Source: Bog-473 sp963764305 (lineage in GTDB: Bacteria; Actinomycetota; Acidimicrobiia; Acidimicrobiales; RAAP-2). Taken from it: 64,000 nucleotides of DNA. The translations under genes and the position numbers were made by a program. The stretch is taken from assembly GCA_963764305.1 (NCBI GenBank), contig CAVXSD010000010.1:62001-126000 (forward strand), written 5' to 3'. Under the pieces are notes generated by a model. That model was not told where the DNA came from. It ran no database searches and worked only from the letters and a program-made list of their open reading frames with translations. Below are positions 26,253-35,452 of this stretch, piece after piece (position 1 is the stretch's first letter; every line of letters begins with the position of its first letter).

Positions 26253-26326
26253 CCGTGCCCCTGTACATTGCTGGGCCAGCCGGCGGAGGGCTTCTGACTG
26301 GCGTGCCCCGGCACCTTGGGGGCAGG
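26253..26326 (+). repeat. Array hairpin H21 (with insert)
   Basis: Left arm GTGCCCCTGTACATTGC, ~35-bp insert, right arm GGCACCTTGGGGGCAGG, then the extension GAATTCATAGCGGCGGGC also found after L3 (29966). It lies in a divergent gap of ~400 bp that holds nothing else that I recognise apart from a GC-rich inverted repeat at 26365-26400. Confidence 0.65.
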
Positions 26327-26469
26327 GAATTCATAGCGGCGGGCCGCCCGGTATCCACAGGCAATGCCGGCCGGGGTGCGCCGGCACTCCCGACCGGGCA
26401 TTCTGTACTAGCTCGTGGCGCCGATCTGTTGGCCTATCTTGATGACTTCGCGAAGTTGAGAGGAACGCT

Positions 26470-27403
26470 ATGGAGTTCGGGGTTCATCTCCCGCTGATGG
26501 ACTTCGGGGGCAATCCGTACGCCCTCGATCATCTCATCGCGTATACCAGGACTGCTGCGCAACTCGGTTTCAGCGCACTGTCGGTGAACGATCATATGGT
26601 GTTTTCGACACCCTGGCTTGACGGACCGGTCGCGCTCGCGGCTGTGATGGAGCACTCAGAGAAAATGACGCTTGCCACGACGGTCGCGCTGGCGGTGGTG
26701 CGTGGACCGGTTGCGGTCGCCAAGACGTTGGGCGCGATCGATCGTCTTTCGGGGGGTCGGCTGCTCGTGGCAGTAGGTCCGGGCTCTTCGCCCGAGGACT
26801 ATGCGGCCGTCGGTCTGGACTTCTCTGAACGGTGGCAACGGTTCGACGAGGCCATCGGCGCGCTACGGGCGTTGTGGCGGCCCGACGGTACGCCGTTCGT
26901 CGGCCGCTTCTACTCGACAGAGGGTCTTTCCTTGGAACCTTTGCCTGCACAACCGCACGGACCGCCGATCTGGGTGGGTAGCTGGGGTTCTGACGCCGGG
27001 CTTCGTCGCGTGGCCCGTCTGGCCGACGGCTGGCTGGCGTCTGCCTATAACACGACGCCCAAGCTGTTCGGCGAAGCGTGGCGAGTTCTTCGCTCGAAGC
27101 TGGCCGATCACGGGAAGACATCCGACACGTTCCCGAACGCTCTTGCCACGATGTGGTGCTACATCACCGACGACCGCATCGACGCAGACCGCATCCTCAA
27201 AGAGCGGGTCGTTGCCACCGTGCACCGGCCCGAGGAGATGCTGCCGCGAACGTCTCCCGATCGGCCCCCCAGAACTGTTCGCGGAGAAGTTGTCAGCCTT
27301 CGCGAAGGCAGGCGTGCAACGCGTCTTCATCTGGCCGGTTGCCGACGAGCTGCACCAGCTCGACCGCTTCTGGAACGACGTGCGACCGCTCGTCGCCACG
27401 TAA
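26470..27403 (+). CDS. LLM-class flavin/F420-dependent oxidoreductase (one-base frameshift)
   Basis: MEFGVHLPLMDFGGNPYALD, FSALSVNDHMVFSTPWLDGP, MTLATTVALAVVRGPVAVAK and the core LLM signature RLSGGRLLVAVGPGSSPEDY are clear. Near 27240 the frame shifts by one base. The normal C-terminus (PIGPPELFAEKLSAF, AGVQRVFIWPVADELHQLDR) then runs to 27403, giving ~310 residues. Such enzymes reduce or oxidise substrates with FMNH2 or F420. Either a recent indel or a sequencing error. Confidence 0.82.
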
Positions 27404-27480
27404 GGTTCCCGGCACATCCGCCTCGCTTCGTACGTAGACCAGCTTGCACTTCATGGTGCCTGACCTCAGCTCGTTGGGCC

Positions 27481-27486
27481 GCTAGC
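27481..27486. repeat. Target-site duplication, left copy (IS481 element)
   Basis: GCTAGC, repeated at 28544-28549; it fits the NCTAGN target known for IS481. Confidence 0.8.
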
Positions 27487-28440
27487 TGTTCTGTCCAACC
27501 ACGTTGTTGACCCGGCTGATGGGCGGTCCCCCAATGGCCGTGTGGTGCCGGTGATAGTTGTAAAGGTGGAGCCAGGCGTCAAGTGCCCGGGTTCGCGCCG
27601 CCTCTGATCGGTAGGGCCTGGCGTAAGCCCATTCATTGAGGAGCGTTCGGTTGTAGCGCTCTACTTTCCCATTGGTCTGAGGGCAGTAGGCCTTGGTCCT
27701 GGTGTGGACGATGGCGTGGGCGACGAGCTGGTCCCGGAAGCCATTCGATCGGTAGCAGGCCCCGTTGTCTGAGAGTACCCGCTCGACGGTGATGCCATAG
27801 GAGGCGAAGAAGTCCCGGGCCCGGCGCCAAAAGCCGACGGCGGTGACCGCCTGCTCGTCGGCGTGGATCTCCGAGTAGGCCAGACGGGAATGGGCGTCGA
27901 TGGCCGAGTGGATGTAGGCGTAGCCGATGCGGGGCCGCCCACCCGTCCGGCGCGGAGGTTCCGGGCCGCCTTGCCGTGGACCTTCCAGCCACCGCCTTTG
28001 GGGATCTTGGCCTGCTTCTTGATGTCGATGTGGACGAGCTCGCCCGGGTGAGACGTCTCGATCCGTCGGATGACCCGCCCGCTACGACGCTCGAGATCCG
28101 AGAGCCTCGAGACCCCGTGGCGGGTCCAGATCTGGTGCAGCGTCGAGGCGGGGAGGCCGGCGCGCTCGGCCAGGCGAGCGGCACTGACCTGATGGCGTCG
28201 GCGCAACTCGACGACGCGGCGCTCCACCTTGGCCGGGGTCTTGGTCGGGCACCGACGGGGTCGGCTGGGGCGATCCACCAGGCCGGGCTCGCCGGACTCT
28301 GGGTAGCGGCGCCACCACTTGTGTGCCGTCTGGCGCGAGGTCCGGAAGGACTCCGCCGCCGAAGCCACCGTCCAGCCCTCTTCGATCAGACGACAGAGGC
28401 GGAGTCGACCTTCAGGGGTGAGTGGAGCGTTACGGTGCAT
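27482..28440 (-). pseudogene. IS481-family transposase (frameshifted)
   Basis: It starts MHRNAPLTPEGRLRLCRLI, with an HTH region (TVASAAESFRTSRQTAHKWW), and the first catalytic Asp lies in GELVHIDIKK. Near 27950 the frame shifts; the continuation carries the second Asp region, HTRTKAYCPQTNGKVERYN with the Glu, and ends ISRVNNVVGQNS. The stop codon TAG is formed by the flanking CTAG, outside the element. Confidence 0.82.
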
Positions 28441-28543
28441 TTGAGCCCTCCTGGCTTTGTGGGTGTGTGAACAGCTCCACATTGCCTTGAGGGCTCATCT
28501 CATCAGCGGATTCTCCGCGTCAACAAGGTCCATGGGTAGAACA
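27487..28543 (-). mobile_element. IS481-family insertion sequence (1057 bp)
   Basis: Ends TGTTCTgtCCA...AC.TTGTTGAC on the left and the inverted match TGTTCTacCCA...AC.TTGTTGAC on the right (~29 bp, about 80 percent identical), flanked by GCTAGC on both sides. The single gene is frameshifted. Confidence 0.88.
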
Positions 28544-28549
28544 GCTAGC
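28544..28549. repeat. Target-site duplication, right copy (IS481 element)
   Basis: GCTAGC. Confidence 0.8.
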
Positions 28550-28596
28550 CCTCTCACTGGCTGCGAGCGCATACGTGCCAGTGAGACGGCGCGGGG

Positions 28597-28632
28597 AGGG
28601 TGCCCATACGTCCGGCTTGGAGAGCCCCATTT
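28597..28632 (+). repeat. Array hairpin H22 (degenerate)
   Basis: GGGAGGGTGCCCATACGTCCGG followed by AGAGCCCCATTTC; between the IS481 element and the nucleotidyltransferase. Confidence 0.5.
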
Positions 28633-28770
28633 CGTTCACTGCGGGTGCTGTCTCCAGCAAGCGGACTCAGGTCGGCTTAATACCGTCATGCAATTTGAGG
28701 GTGCTGTGATACAGATGACGCACCCGCCGGTGGCAACCGCCTGCCATGATCGTGTCGACCGGGAGGGACC

Positions 28771-29556
28771 GTGCAGCAGCATCATCGAGACGCCATCGAG
28801 CGTTGGGCCGAGGCCGCCGCCGACGACGACGAGGTGCTCGCCGTGGTGGTGGCCGGTTCGCTGACCAAGGGGTACGGCCTCGCCGACAGCGACGTCGACG
28901 GGTTCGTGATCGTCACCGACGAGGCGTTCGCCCGTCGCCGAGCCAGCGGCGAGCTGACCTTCTTCTCCACCGAGCTCTGCGACTACGAGCGTGGCTACGT
29001 CGATGCCAAGTACGTCGACCGGGCCTTCCTCGAAGCCGTCATGGAGCGAGGCAGCGAGCCGGCCCGATCGGCGTTCCTGGGGGCGATCGTGGCCTGGTCG
29101 ACCGACCCGTCGATCGACGCGCTGGTGCACGCGGCGGCCACCTATCCCGAGGCCGGCGTCGAACAGCGCATGGCCCGCTTCCTCGCGCAGGTCCAAGCCG
29201 CACAGTGGTACGTGGGCGAGGCGGCCAAGCGCGACGACCCGTACCTCGCCGGGTGGGCGGCGAGCCGGCTGGCGCTGTTCGCCTGCCGCCTGGTGCTGGC
29301 CCACAACCGAGTGCTGTACCCGTACCACAAGTGGCTGCTGCGCACCGTCGCCGAGGTGCCCGACCGTCCCGACGACTTCGTCGACCTGGTGCGGGCCCTG
29401 GCGATCGAGCGGACCCCGGCCGCCGCCGAGGCGGTCGTGGTGTCGCTGCTCGTGTTCCGGGAGTGGCCGCAGGCCCCGGCCGGTTGGTCGACCCAGTTCA
29501 TGCTGGACAGCGAGTGGAACTGGCTCGACCGTGAGCCGCCGATCGACGATCTCTGA
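28771..29556 (+). CDS. Nucleotidyltransferase-fold protein
   Basis: 261 residues from a GTG with GGGAGGG upstream. VVVAGSLTKGYGLADSDVDGFVIV is the minimal nucleotidyltransferase motif (G-S ... D-x-D). The remainder is helical (QAAQWYVGEAAKRDDPYLAGW, YPYHKWLLRTVAEVP), recalling aminoglycoside-nucleotidyltransferase-like proteins. It is visibly more GC-rich than its neighbours. No HEPN partner is adjacent, so it does not look like an MNT-HEPN toxin-antitoxin pair. The substrate is unknown. Confidence 0.8.
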   Translation: MQQHHRDAIERWAEAAADDDEVLAVVVAGSLTKGYGLADSDVDGFVIVTDEAFARRRASGELTFFSTELCDYERGYVDAKYVDRAFLEAVMERGSEPARSAFLGAIVAWSTDPSIDALVHAAATYPEAGVEQRMARFLAQVQAAQWYVGEAAKRDDPYLAGWAASRLALFACRLVLAHNRVLYPYHKWLLRTVAEVPDRPDDFVDLVRALAIERTPAAAEAVVVSLLVFREWPQAPAGWSTQFMLDSEWNWLDREPPIDDL

Positions 29557-29741
29557 CCGGGGCACGGCTGGTGAGGATCGACATCGGTTTCCGGCCTGAA
29601 TCGACACATCCATCGCTCATGCAGCTGACTTGAGGCGGACTCTTGGGTGGCTTGGCACGCCTGCCCTGGGCGCTCACTTACTGCTCGACTCGGTGAGAGG
29701 ATGACAAGCGCTGCGGATGAACTCTCCAACGAGTAGAAACC

Positions 29742-29965
29742 CTGCGCCAGTTTGCCGGTTGTGCGTGCACCCGCGAGGACATCAGCCAGAGCGCATAAGG
29801 CCCGCGCCCCCACTCCCCCGACTCATTACCTGGATCATCGTCAGCTCCGTCCCGGACGGGGTGGCAGAGGCGCCCCGTACGGACTGGGACCGACGTTTGG
29901 AGCTTCCGTTCACGCTTGAAGTCGCAGCTGCCTAGCCCCTAACGAACAGGCACCATGGGGGCAGG
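29742..29965 (+). repeat. Long repeat L3 (hairpin H23 arms at both ends)
   Basis: Left arm TGCGCCAGTTTGCCGG, right arm GGCACCATGGGGGCAGG, and between them the shared insert whose frame ends LELPFTLEVAAA-stop. The downstream extension GAATTCATGGCGGCGGGC is shared with H21. Confidence 0.75.
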
Positions 29966-29990
29966 GAATTCATGGCGGCGGGCTGCCCGG

Positions 29991-30200
29991 TATCCGCAGT
30001 TCCGAGCGGATGTGCCTACCGGATGACTACGCCACGGCTTGCGCCCGGACCAGGTCGTCCTCGACGTCCTGGTCATCTGGAAGCTCCCGGAGCATTGTCA
30101 CCCTTTCGACGAACAGTTGTAATAATATTGCTATTTGATTGATGAATAGCACCTTGACTGGATCAGGGTTTCGTGAGGGCGGTACGGGAGGGCGAACGTC
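29991..30200. other. Intergenic stretch with an AT-rich block
   Basis: Around 30118-30165 there is an AT-rich segment (TTGTAATAATATTGC, TTTGATTGATGAATAGC) that stands out from the GC-rich surroundings. It could hold the promoter of the collagen-like gene, but I cannot place -35 and -10 boxes with confidence. Confidence 0.35.
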
Positions 30201-30806
30201 ATGTCGACTCCATCATCAGCGTCCGAGATGCCTACGGCGAACACGCCACAGACGCCGACATCGGCAAGCAAGGAGCGAAAGTGGGTCGTACCGGTCCTCA
30301 TAGCCGCTGTCGTTGTCGGTCTGGCTGGACTCGGAGTCGGCATCTATGCCGTGGCAACAATGCCGGCAAAGACGTCTGGTCCCCCTGGCCCTGTTGGCCC
30401 GACCGGTGCCACCGGAGCCCAGGGACCTCGCGGTGACCCTGGCCCGGCTGGCCCGTCTGGTCCGGCGGGAACCATCGCGTCTACATCAGTCGTTGCCGGC
30501 AAGAAACTCATCTCGGCGCCAGATCCCCCAGTTGGCACTGTGCTCGCGGCCAGGACGGCATGTCCCACTGGGAAGATTCTCATGAGCGGAGGCGCTCAGG
30601 TCTCCGCCCCCGGTTCAGTCCCCAACCGCAACGTCGAGCTCCGCTCATCGCTTCCGGTCACACCCGACATCTGGGAGACCGTGGGGCTTGTCACCGGTCC
30701 GCTTGGTGCTGGCGTCTCAATGAGTATAAGTCCCTATGTCATATGTGGAGAAGCATCCTCGCCAACCACCACCACCACGACGACACCGACGACACCGACG
30801 ACCTGA
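30201..30806 (+). CDS. Membrane-anchored collagen-like protein
   Basis: 201 residues. A ~25-residue Ser/Thr/Pro-rich N-tail is followed by KERKWVV and one membrane helix (PVLIAAVVVGLAGLGVGIYA). About ten Gly-X-Y triplets follow (GPPGPVGPTGATGAQGPRGD, then PGPAGPSGPAG). A ~100-residue globular domain with two Cys (TACPTGK, YVICGE) comes next, then a Thr/Pro tail. This is a type II-like surface protein with a short collagen stalk. Collagen-like triplets occur in bacterial adhesins; the role here is unknown. Confidence 0.8.
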   Translation: MSTPSSASEMPTANTPQTPTSASKERKWVVPVLIAAVVVGLAGLGVGIYAVATMPAKTSGPPGPVGPTGATGAQGPRGDPGPAGPSGPAGTIASTSVVAGKKLISAPDPPVGTVLAARTACPTGKILMSGGAQVSAPGSVPNRNVELRSSLPVTPDIWETVGLVTGPLGAGVSMSISPYVICGEASSPTTTTTTTPTTPTT

Positions 30807-30960
30807 CGCTCCCGCGAAACCCGAATCCGACCGGAGCGAACGAGCCGTTCGCGAATGCGGGTGAACGGTGTTCGCGACGCTCAGGCCGGCAGGACGGCCG
30901 GTGACGGCCCGAACTCCCGGCCGAACATCTCCTTGGCCGCCCGGCCTCGGCAATATTCAC

Positions 30961-30999
30961 GGGGTAGCCCAGTACGCCGGGATGATGGGTCCCATGGCC
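30961..30999 (+). repeat. Array hairpin H24
   Basis: GGGGTAGCCCAGTACGCCGGG, then ATGATGGGTCCCATGGCCC; between the collagen-like gene and the convergent MDMPI gene. Confidence 0.65.
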
Positions 31000-31048
31000 C
31001 AGGAGCCGATGGCTCGATCTCGAGCGCCAAGCCGACTCTGCTCGTTGG

Positions 31049-31666
31049 CTATAGCCCTGACAGCCCCGGTCCTTCAAGTAGTCCGAAGACCTGGGGCCGG
31101 TTAGCAAGAAAAAGCAATAGATCGATAGCCCGCCCTCTGATCTCTGGTCCCTTGCCTCTCGACCAATCCAGATCCGTCGCCACTAGTCGGCGCCCCTGCT
31201 GCGGTGCTGCGTGAAATGCCAAACGCCCGATTCGCCAGTAGGCATCGAGTACAGGGCAGGCGATAGCCGGTTGTGCATCGACGTCAAGGCCAAGAGGGCG
31301 CAGAGCGTCAGAGCCGTGCACAAGGCCCTCACCGAGCGCGACGGCTGGTGGACTCCCGAGAACGTGAAAGCGACCGTTGGACGCCGCTCGAAGCCGCGCA
31401 GCCAACTGGGGGACAGGAAGGTTGCCCAAACGTGTAGCCATACGGTTCAACGCTCGGTCCGGTCGTAAGCCACTCCGGATTACGTCACGGCCCACAGACA
31501 TCTGGTTCGCCTCGGCCAGGTACACCAAATGCCCGAGCACGTCACGAACTCGCCACTCCCCACACCATGATGGGGAATCCCAACCTCCTTCGTGCATCGC
31601 CTCCACGCGATCTGCGATTTGGCAACGCAAGAGTGGGAGCTCCCGCCAGACATCCACGACCTCCAT
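31049..31666 (-). CDS. Maleylpyruvate isomerase-family, mycothiol-dependent (DinB-like) protein
   Basis: 205 residues from MEVVDVWRELPLLRCQIADR. SWCGEWRVRDVLGHLVYLAE has the W-x-V-x-D-V-x-x-H-L signature of the MDMPI N-terminal four-helix bundle, with a metal-binding His. VHGSDALRPLG supplies another. The family uses mycothiol in isomerisation or transfer reactions, consistent with an actinobacterial host. The substrate is unknown. Confidence 0.75.
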   Translation of the reverse strand: MEVVDVWRELPLLRCQIADRVEAMHEGGWDSPSWCGEWRVRDVLGHLVYLAEANQMSVGRDVIRSGLRPDRALNRMATRLGNLPVPQLAARLRAASNGRFHVLGSPPAVALGEGLVHGSDALRPLGLDVDAQPAIACPVLDAYWRIGRLAFHAAPQQGRRLVATDLDWSRGKGPEIRGRAIDLLLFLANRPQVFGLLEGPGLSGL

Positions 31667-31707
31667 GGCGACAGTTTGCCGATTTGCTCGCTGGGACGCA
31701 CGTCGTA

Positions 31708-31740
31708 TGGGTATCCCCGTTCGCCGGGATTGGGCGGCGT
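31708..31740 (+). repeat. Array hairpin H25 (left arm)
   Basis: GGGTATCCCCGTTCGCCGGG, in a divergent gap. Confidence 0.65.
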
Positions 31741-31893
31741 CGCCAGCTGCCGGAGGGGAGCTAGGAGGCAACCTTTCGTTCGCCCCCTGCCTAGCGGGGT
31801 GACGGTTGCCAATGCGAACAAGCGGTGGTAGGCCAACACACGGAATCGGTGCGGCACAGAAGTATCGATTCATGGTTCCAGGGAGGTCCAGAT

Positions 31894-33552
31894 ATGAACG
31901 CTTCGTGGTTGCGACGGCTCGGTATCGGTGGGGCCGCAATCGGCCTCTTATTTACAGGATCGGGTGGTGTCGCCAACGCCACCCAACCCCCGGGCTCACC
32001 GAACGGGCCCAAGCCACAGGTGCTCACAGTAGGGAACTGGCAAGGCAAGGCGGGCAAATACACGACGATCCAGACCGCGGTCGATGCCGCTTCTCCGGGT
32101 GACTGGATCGTCATCGCCCCAGGTGACTACAAAGAGCGCGGGGACTACACGACGCATGCTCCGAGCGGGAACGCCGGGGCGGGCGTTTGGATCGACAAGC
32201 CGAACCTCCATCTGATCGGCCTCGACCGCAACGGTGTCATAGTTGACGGCACCAAGTCCGGCCCACCCTGCAGCAGCAATCCCGCCGACCAGGACCACGG
32301 ACCGATTGGACCAGGTGGCCCCTGGGGTCGCAACGGGATCGAGGTGTGGGAAACGAGCGGCGTCACGATCCAGAATCTGACGGTCTGCAACTTCCTCTCG
32401 GGCGCCGGCGAATCGGGCAACCAGATCTGGTGGAACGGCGGCGCGGGAACAGGCCAGATCCACGGACACTCCTACGGCGGGGGCTATCTCTCTGCGACCA
32501 CCCTCTACTACCAGAAGAGTGATCCAGCGCAGGCGACCTATGGGATCTTCGTAAGCAACTCCGATGGACCCGGGGTCATCGACCGAACCTACGCCAGCAA
32601 CATGAACGACTCTGGCTATTACATCGGTGCGTGCGCCGATTGCAACGCCGTTCTGGATCACGCGCACGGCGAGAACAACGTGCTCGGGTACTCGGGCACG
32701 AACTCGGGCGGCCATATCGTCATCAGCAACGGTGAGTGGGATCACAACGGCGAGGGGATCGACACCAACAGCGCGAGCAGCGGCGACCTGCCTGCGCCGC
32801 AGAATGGCGCATGCCCAGACGCAACCGGTTCTTGCTGGCTGGTGACTGATAACAACATCCATGACAACAACAACCGCGACGTTCCCGGCAACGGGTTGGG
32901 GCTCGTCGGAGCTGGTGTCGTTGTCGCCGGCGGCAGTAATGACACCATCGAGCAAAATGTATTTACCAACAATGGTGCGTGGGCGGTCGCACTCGTGCCC
33001 TACATCACAGGCGTCCAGAACGGCCCTGCAGATTGCACGAATGGAGGTGGCACATGGAACAACCCCTTCATCGGCCTGCTAGCCGGAGGCCCGGCCTGCT
33101 TCTTCAACCCTCAGGGATCCACAGTCGCCTTCAACACCTTCTCGGGTAACGGTTCCTTCCAGCAACCGACCAATGGTGACCTCGCCGACCTAAGTGACTT
33201 TTCCGCCGTCGGCCTGCCGGTCGCGGCGCCCGGTCAGGGCAACTGCTGGCACGGCAACATCGACTCCGGCGGGGTAACGTCTGCGCCCGCCAACCTAGAG
33301 CTGACCAACGGGAACTGCGCCACCGCCGGACCGGGGGCCGGCGTCACCGATCCGCTGTTGGGCCAGGTGCTGTGCAACTTGCACCAGCTCCCGCCCAGTG
33401 ATCCGTTCTGCAACGGTGCCGTGTACCCACAGCAGGATCCAACGTTCCCGCTGATGCCGCTTCCAGCGCAACAGTCGATGCCGGATCCGTGCTCGGCCTT
33501 GCCGCGCAACATCCCGTGGTGCGTTCCGGGACACAACAAGGGAGCGTCTTAG
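31894..33552 (+). CDS. Secreted right-handed parallel beta-helix protein
   Basis: 552 residues from the ATG at 31894 (GGGAGG upstream). The signal peptide is WLRRLGIGGAAIGLLFTGSG, with likely cleavage after ANA. YTTIQTAVDAASPGDWIVIA opens a pectate-lyase/NosD-like beta-helix: repeated turns such as SGVTIQNLTVCNFLSG, GIFVSNSDGPGVIDRTYASN, SGGHIVISNGEWDHNGEGID, TDNNIHDNNNRD and NDTIEQNVFTNNGAWAVAL. At least eight Cys suggest extracytoplasmic disulfides. It is likely polysaccharide-binding or -cleaving, but no catalytic residues can be assigned. Confidence 0.82.
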   Translation: MNASWLRRLGIGGAAIGLLFTGSGGVANATQPPGSPNGPKPQVLTVGNWQGKAGKYTTIQTAVDAASPGDWIVIAPGDYKERGDYTTHAPSGNAGAGVWIDKPNLHLIGLDRNGVIVDGTKSGPPCSSNPADQDHGPIGPGGPWGRNGIEVWETSGVTIQNLTVCNFLSGAGESGNQIWWNGGAGTGQIHGHSYGGGYLSATTLYYQKSDPAQATYGIFVSNSDGPGVIDRTYASNMNDSGYYIGACADCNAVLDHAHGENNVLGYSGTNSGGHIVISNGEWDHNGEGIDTNSASSGDLPAPQNGACPDATGSCWLVTDNNIHDNNNRDVPGNGLGLVGAGVVVAGGSNDTIEQNVFTNNGAWAVALVPYITGVQNGPADCTNGGGTWNNPFIGLLAGGPACFFNPQGSTVAFNTFSGNGSFQQPTNGDLADLSDFSAVGLPVAAPGQGNCWHGNIDSGGVTSAPANLELTNGNCATAGPGAGVTDPLLGQVLCNLHQLPPSDPFCNGAVYPQQDPTFPLMPLPAQQSMPDPCSALPRNIPWCVPGHNKGAS

Positions 33553-33746
33553 CACGTCAAACCGGGAAGCGCTGAACGCCGCACCACCTGTCGCACCTGA
33601 GTTGGAGTGGAAAGTTGCACCGTTGTATGCCCGAGCGCCCGTCCCCGAACTCGCGACGGAGGTACCCCGCATCGCGAGGTCGCGGACAGCAGTCGGGCGG
33701 TGACGCCAAGCTCACCTCGACGTGTGCCTTTCGATAACGCGATAGA

Positions 33747-33796
33747 GGTGCCCCAGTACACCGGGACGGTGGGGCACTTCGGCACAACGGTGGCAG
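33747..33796 (+). repeat. Array hairpin H26 (full length)
   Basis: GGTGCCCCAGTACACCGG, GACGGTGGGGCAC, TTCGGCACAACGGTGGCAG. GTGCCCC and the internal GGGGCAC can pair as an alternative stem. It ends 4 bp before the ATG of the next gene. Confidence 0.8.
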
Positions 33797-33799
33797 TCC

Positions 33800-34543
33800 A
33801 TGAACGTGGCTGGGCGCTTGAAGCGCTCGGCCCTGGGCGATACTTCAGCAGTGGAAACGAGTCAACGCGTCCGTGAGGCATGGGCTGAACTGATCGGCGT
33901 AGCTCACCTCCGACCCGTCCAAGTAGTTGTATCGACTGACTCAGCCCTTTGCCCGAAGGGGTGGATCGGCGTACTTGGGTTGACCGGCTCCGTGACAGCG
34001 ACCGTACCGGCGGAAGCTTTGAAGGGCGAGGTTGAAGGCGCTCTCTCACGCCTGACGGCCGAGCAAGCCACGACACCAGAGGCTCTCCTGCCCTACCTCT
34101 CGACCACGACCGAGATCATCGGTCCGGCATCGCTCTTCTACGCCGATGGATTCACCCCGGCATCAAGCTTGACTGGGGTCGAAGAGGCCGCCGTGGACGA
34201 ACTTGCGCCCCTCCTCATCGACACACCACAGACAGACCTCGAGGAGAGCGGGATCAGTGAACTCTCGGGAACAGCCTTTGTCGCCAGAGCGGCGGATGGG
34301 ACGCCTGTCTCAGCATGTGGATACAGAGTCTGGCCCAATGGAGTGGCGCACCTCAGTGTGCTCACGAGGCCAGAGCATCGAGGAGAAGGTCACGGGCAAA
34401 GAGTCGCAACGGCCGCCATCCTCCGGGCTATTGCCGATGGTTTACTGCCTCAGTGGCGAGCCCGGCCGATCGGATCTCAAGCTCTTGCGGCAAGGCTGGG
34501 CCTTGTGAGATTCGGCGCACAACTGAGCATCCGACCCTTCTGA
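33800..34543 (+). CDS. GNAT-family N-acetyltransferase
   Basis: Up to 247 residues. The ATG at 33800 lies directly against hairpin H26; an in-frame GTG at 33854 (VETSQRVREAWAEL) may be the real start. The acetyl-CoA motif is HLSVLTRPEHRGEGHGQRVA (R-x-x-G-x-G/A). ILRAIADGLLPQWRARPIGS and ALAARLGLVRFGAQLSIR form the end of the fold, as in GNATs of the FR47-like group. It ends 5 bp before H27. Confidence 0.8.
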   Translation: MNVAGRLKRSALGDTSAVETSQRVREAWAELIGVAHLRPVQVVVSTDSALCPKGWIGVLGLTGSVTATVPAEALKGEVEGALSRLTAEQATTPEALLPYLSTTTEIIGPASLFYADGFTPASSLTGVEEAAVDELAPLLIDTPQTDLEESGISELSGTAFVARAADGTPVSACGYRVWPNGVAHLSVLTRPEHRGEGHGQRVATAAILRAIADGLLPQWRARPIGSQALAARLGLVRFGAQLSIRPF

Positions 34544-34547
34544 GCAA

Positions 34548-34599
34548 GGCTGCCCCAGAACGCCGAGACGGTGGGATAGTCCGGCGCCTATGGGGTAGG
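34548..34599 (+). repeat. Array hairpin H27 (full length)
   Basis: Outer stem TGCCCCA/TGGGGTA pairs over 7 bp with one G-T wobble; inner GCCG/CGGC. Both arms differ from H17 yet still pair. Confidence 0.8.
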
Positions 34600-34642
34600 G
34601 CGGGGACGTTGCAAGCTGACTCAGGGCGAACCAAGCTGGAGT

Positions 34643-35386
34643 GTGCCCGAAAACCGATTCGTCGGCGAGATCGCAAGAACCTATGACCAACCTGGGACGG
34701 GGATGTTCGCCGACGGCGTTGTCGAAGCGACCGTCGACTGTCTGGTCGAGTTGACCGACGGCGGAGCGGCGATGGAGTTCGCTATTGGGACTGGTCGGGT
34801 TGCTATTCCGTTGGCTGCCCGGGGTGTTCGGGTCGCCGGGATCGAGTTGTCCGCAGACATGCTCGACGTACTGCGGTCGAAACCCGAAGCGAGCGATATT
34901 ACGGCCGTCGAAGGCGACATGGCCGTGACTTTCGTGGAGGGCGAGTTCTCCCTTGTGTACCTGGTCTTCAACACGATCCAGAACCTGACGACACAGGACG
35001 AACAAGTGGCGTGTTTCGAAAACGCTGCCCGGCACCTTCGCCCCGGTGGCCGCTTTGTAATAGAAACCAGCGTGCCCGGTCTTCGCCAGCTACCACCGGG
35101 CAACTCCGGTGTGGCGTTTGCATTGACGGAGGACTATATCGGCATCGACGACTTCATTGACCGCACGCACAAGCAGATCTCCCGTTCGCGGCACTTCAAC
35201 CGACTTCCTGATGGCAGCTTCTCCGAATTCACGGCACCGTTCCGATATGTGTGGCCGGCTGAGTTGGACCTGATGGCTCGGATCGCGGGAATGACGCTGG
35301 AACATCGATGGGGCTGGTGGGATCGCTCGCCGTTCACTGGTGAGAGCCCTTGGCATGTCAGCGAGTGGCGTCTCCCGGACGATTAG
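34643..35386 (+). CDS. Class I SAM-dependent methyltransferase
   Basis: 247 residues from a GTG 44 bp after H27. RFVGEIARTYDQPGTGMF, motif I AMEFAIGTGRVAIPLAARGV, VAGIELSADMLDVL, EFSLVYLVFNTIQNLTTQDE and HLRPGGRFVIETSVP define a Methyltransf_25 protein. The C-terminus FRYVWPAELDLMARIAGM is typical of the group. The substrate is unknown. Confidence 0.85.
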   Translation: MPENRFVGEIARTYDQPGTGMFADGVVEATVDCLVELTDGGAAMEFAIGTGRVAIPLAARGVRVAGIELSADMLDVLRSKPEASDITAVEGDMAVTFVEGEFSLVYLVFNTIQNLTTQDEQVACFENAARHLRPGGRFVIETSVPGLRQLPPGNSGVAFALTEDYIGIDDFIDRTHKQISRSRHFNRLPDGSFSEFTAPFRYVWPAELDLMARIAGMTLEHRWGWWDRSPFTGESPWHVSEWRLPDD

Positions 35387-35432
35387 ACGCACGCAGACTG
35401 GATCGCCGGGCTTCTGCAAGCCGTGGGGGCCT

Positions 35433-35452
35433 GCCTGCCCCAGAACGCCGTT
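35433..35452 (+). repeat. Array hairpin H28 (left arm)
   Basis: GCCTGCCCCAGAACGCCG, 47 bp after the methyltransferase stop. Confidence 0.65.

Noticed and set aside
28771..29556. MNT-HEPN toxin-antitoxin pair
   Set aside because: Only a nucleotidyltransferase-type protein is present; no HEPN partner gene is adjacent.
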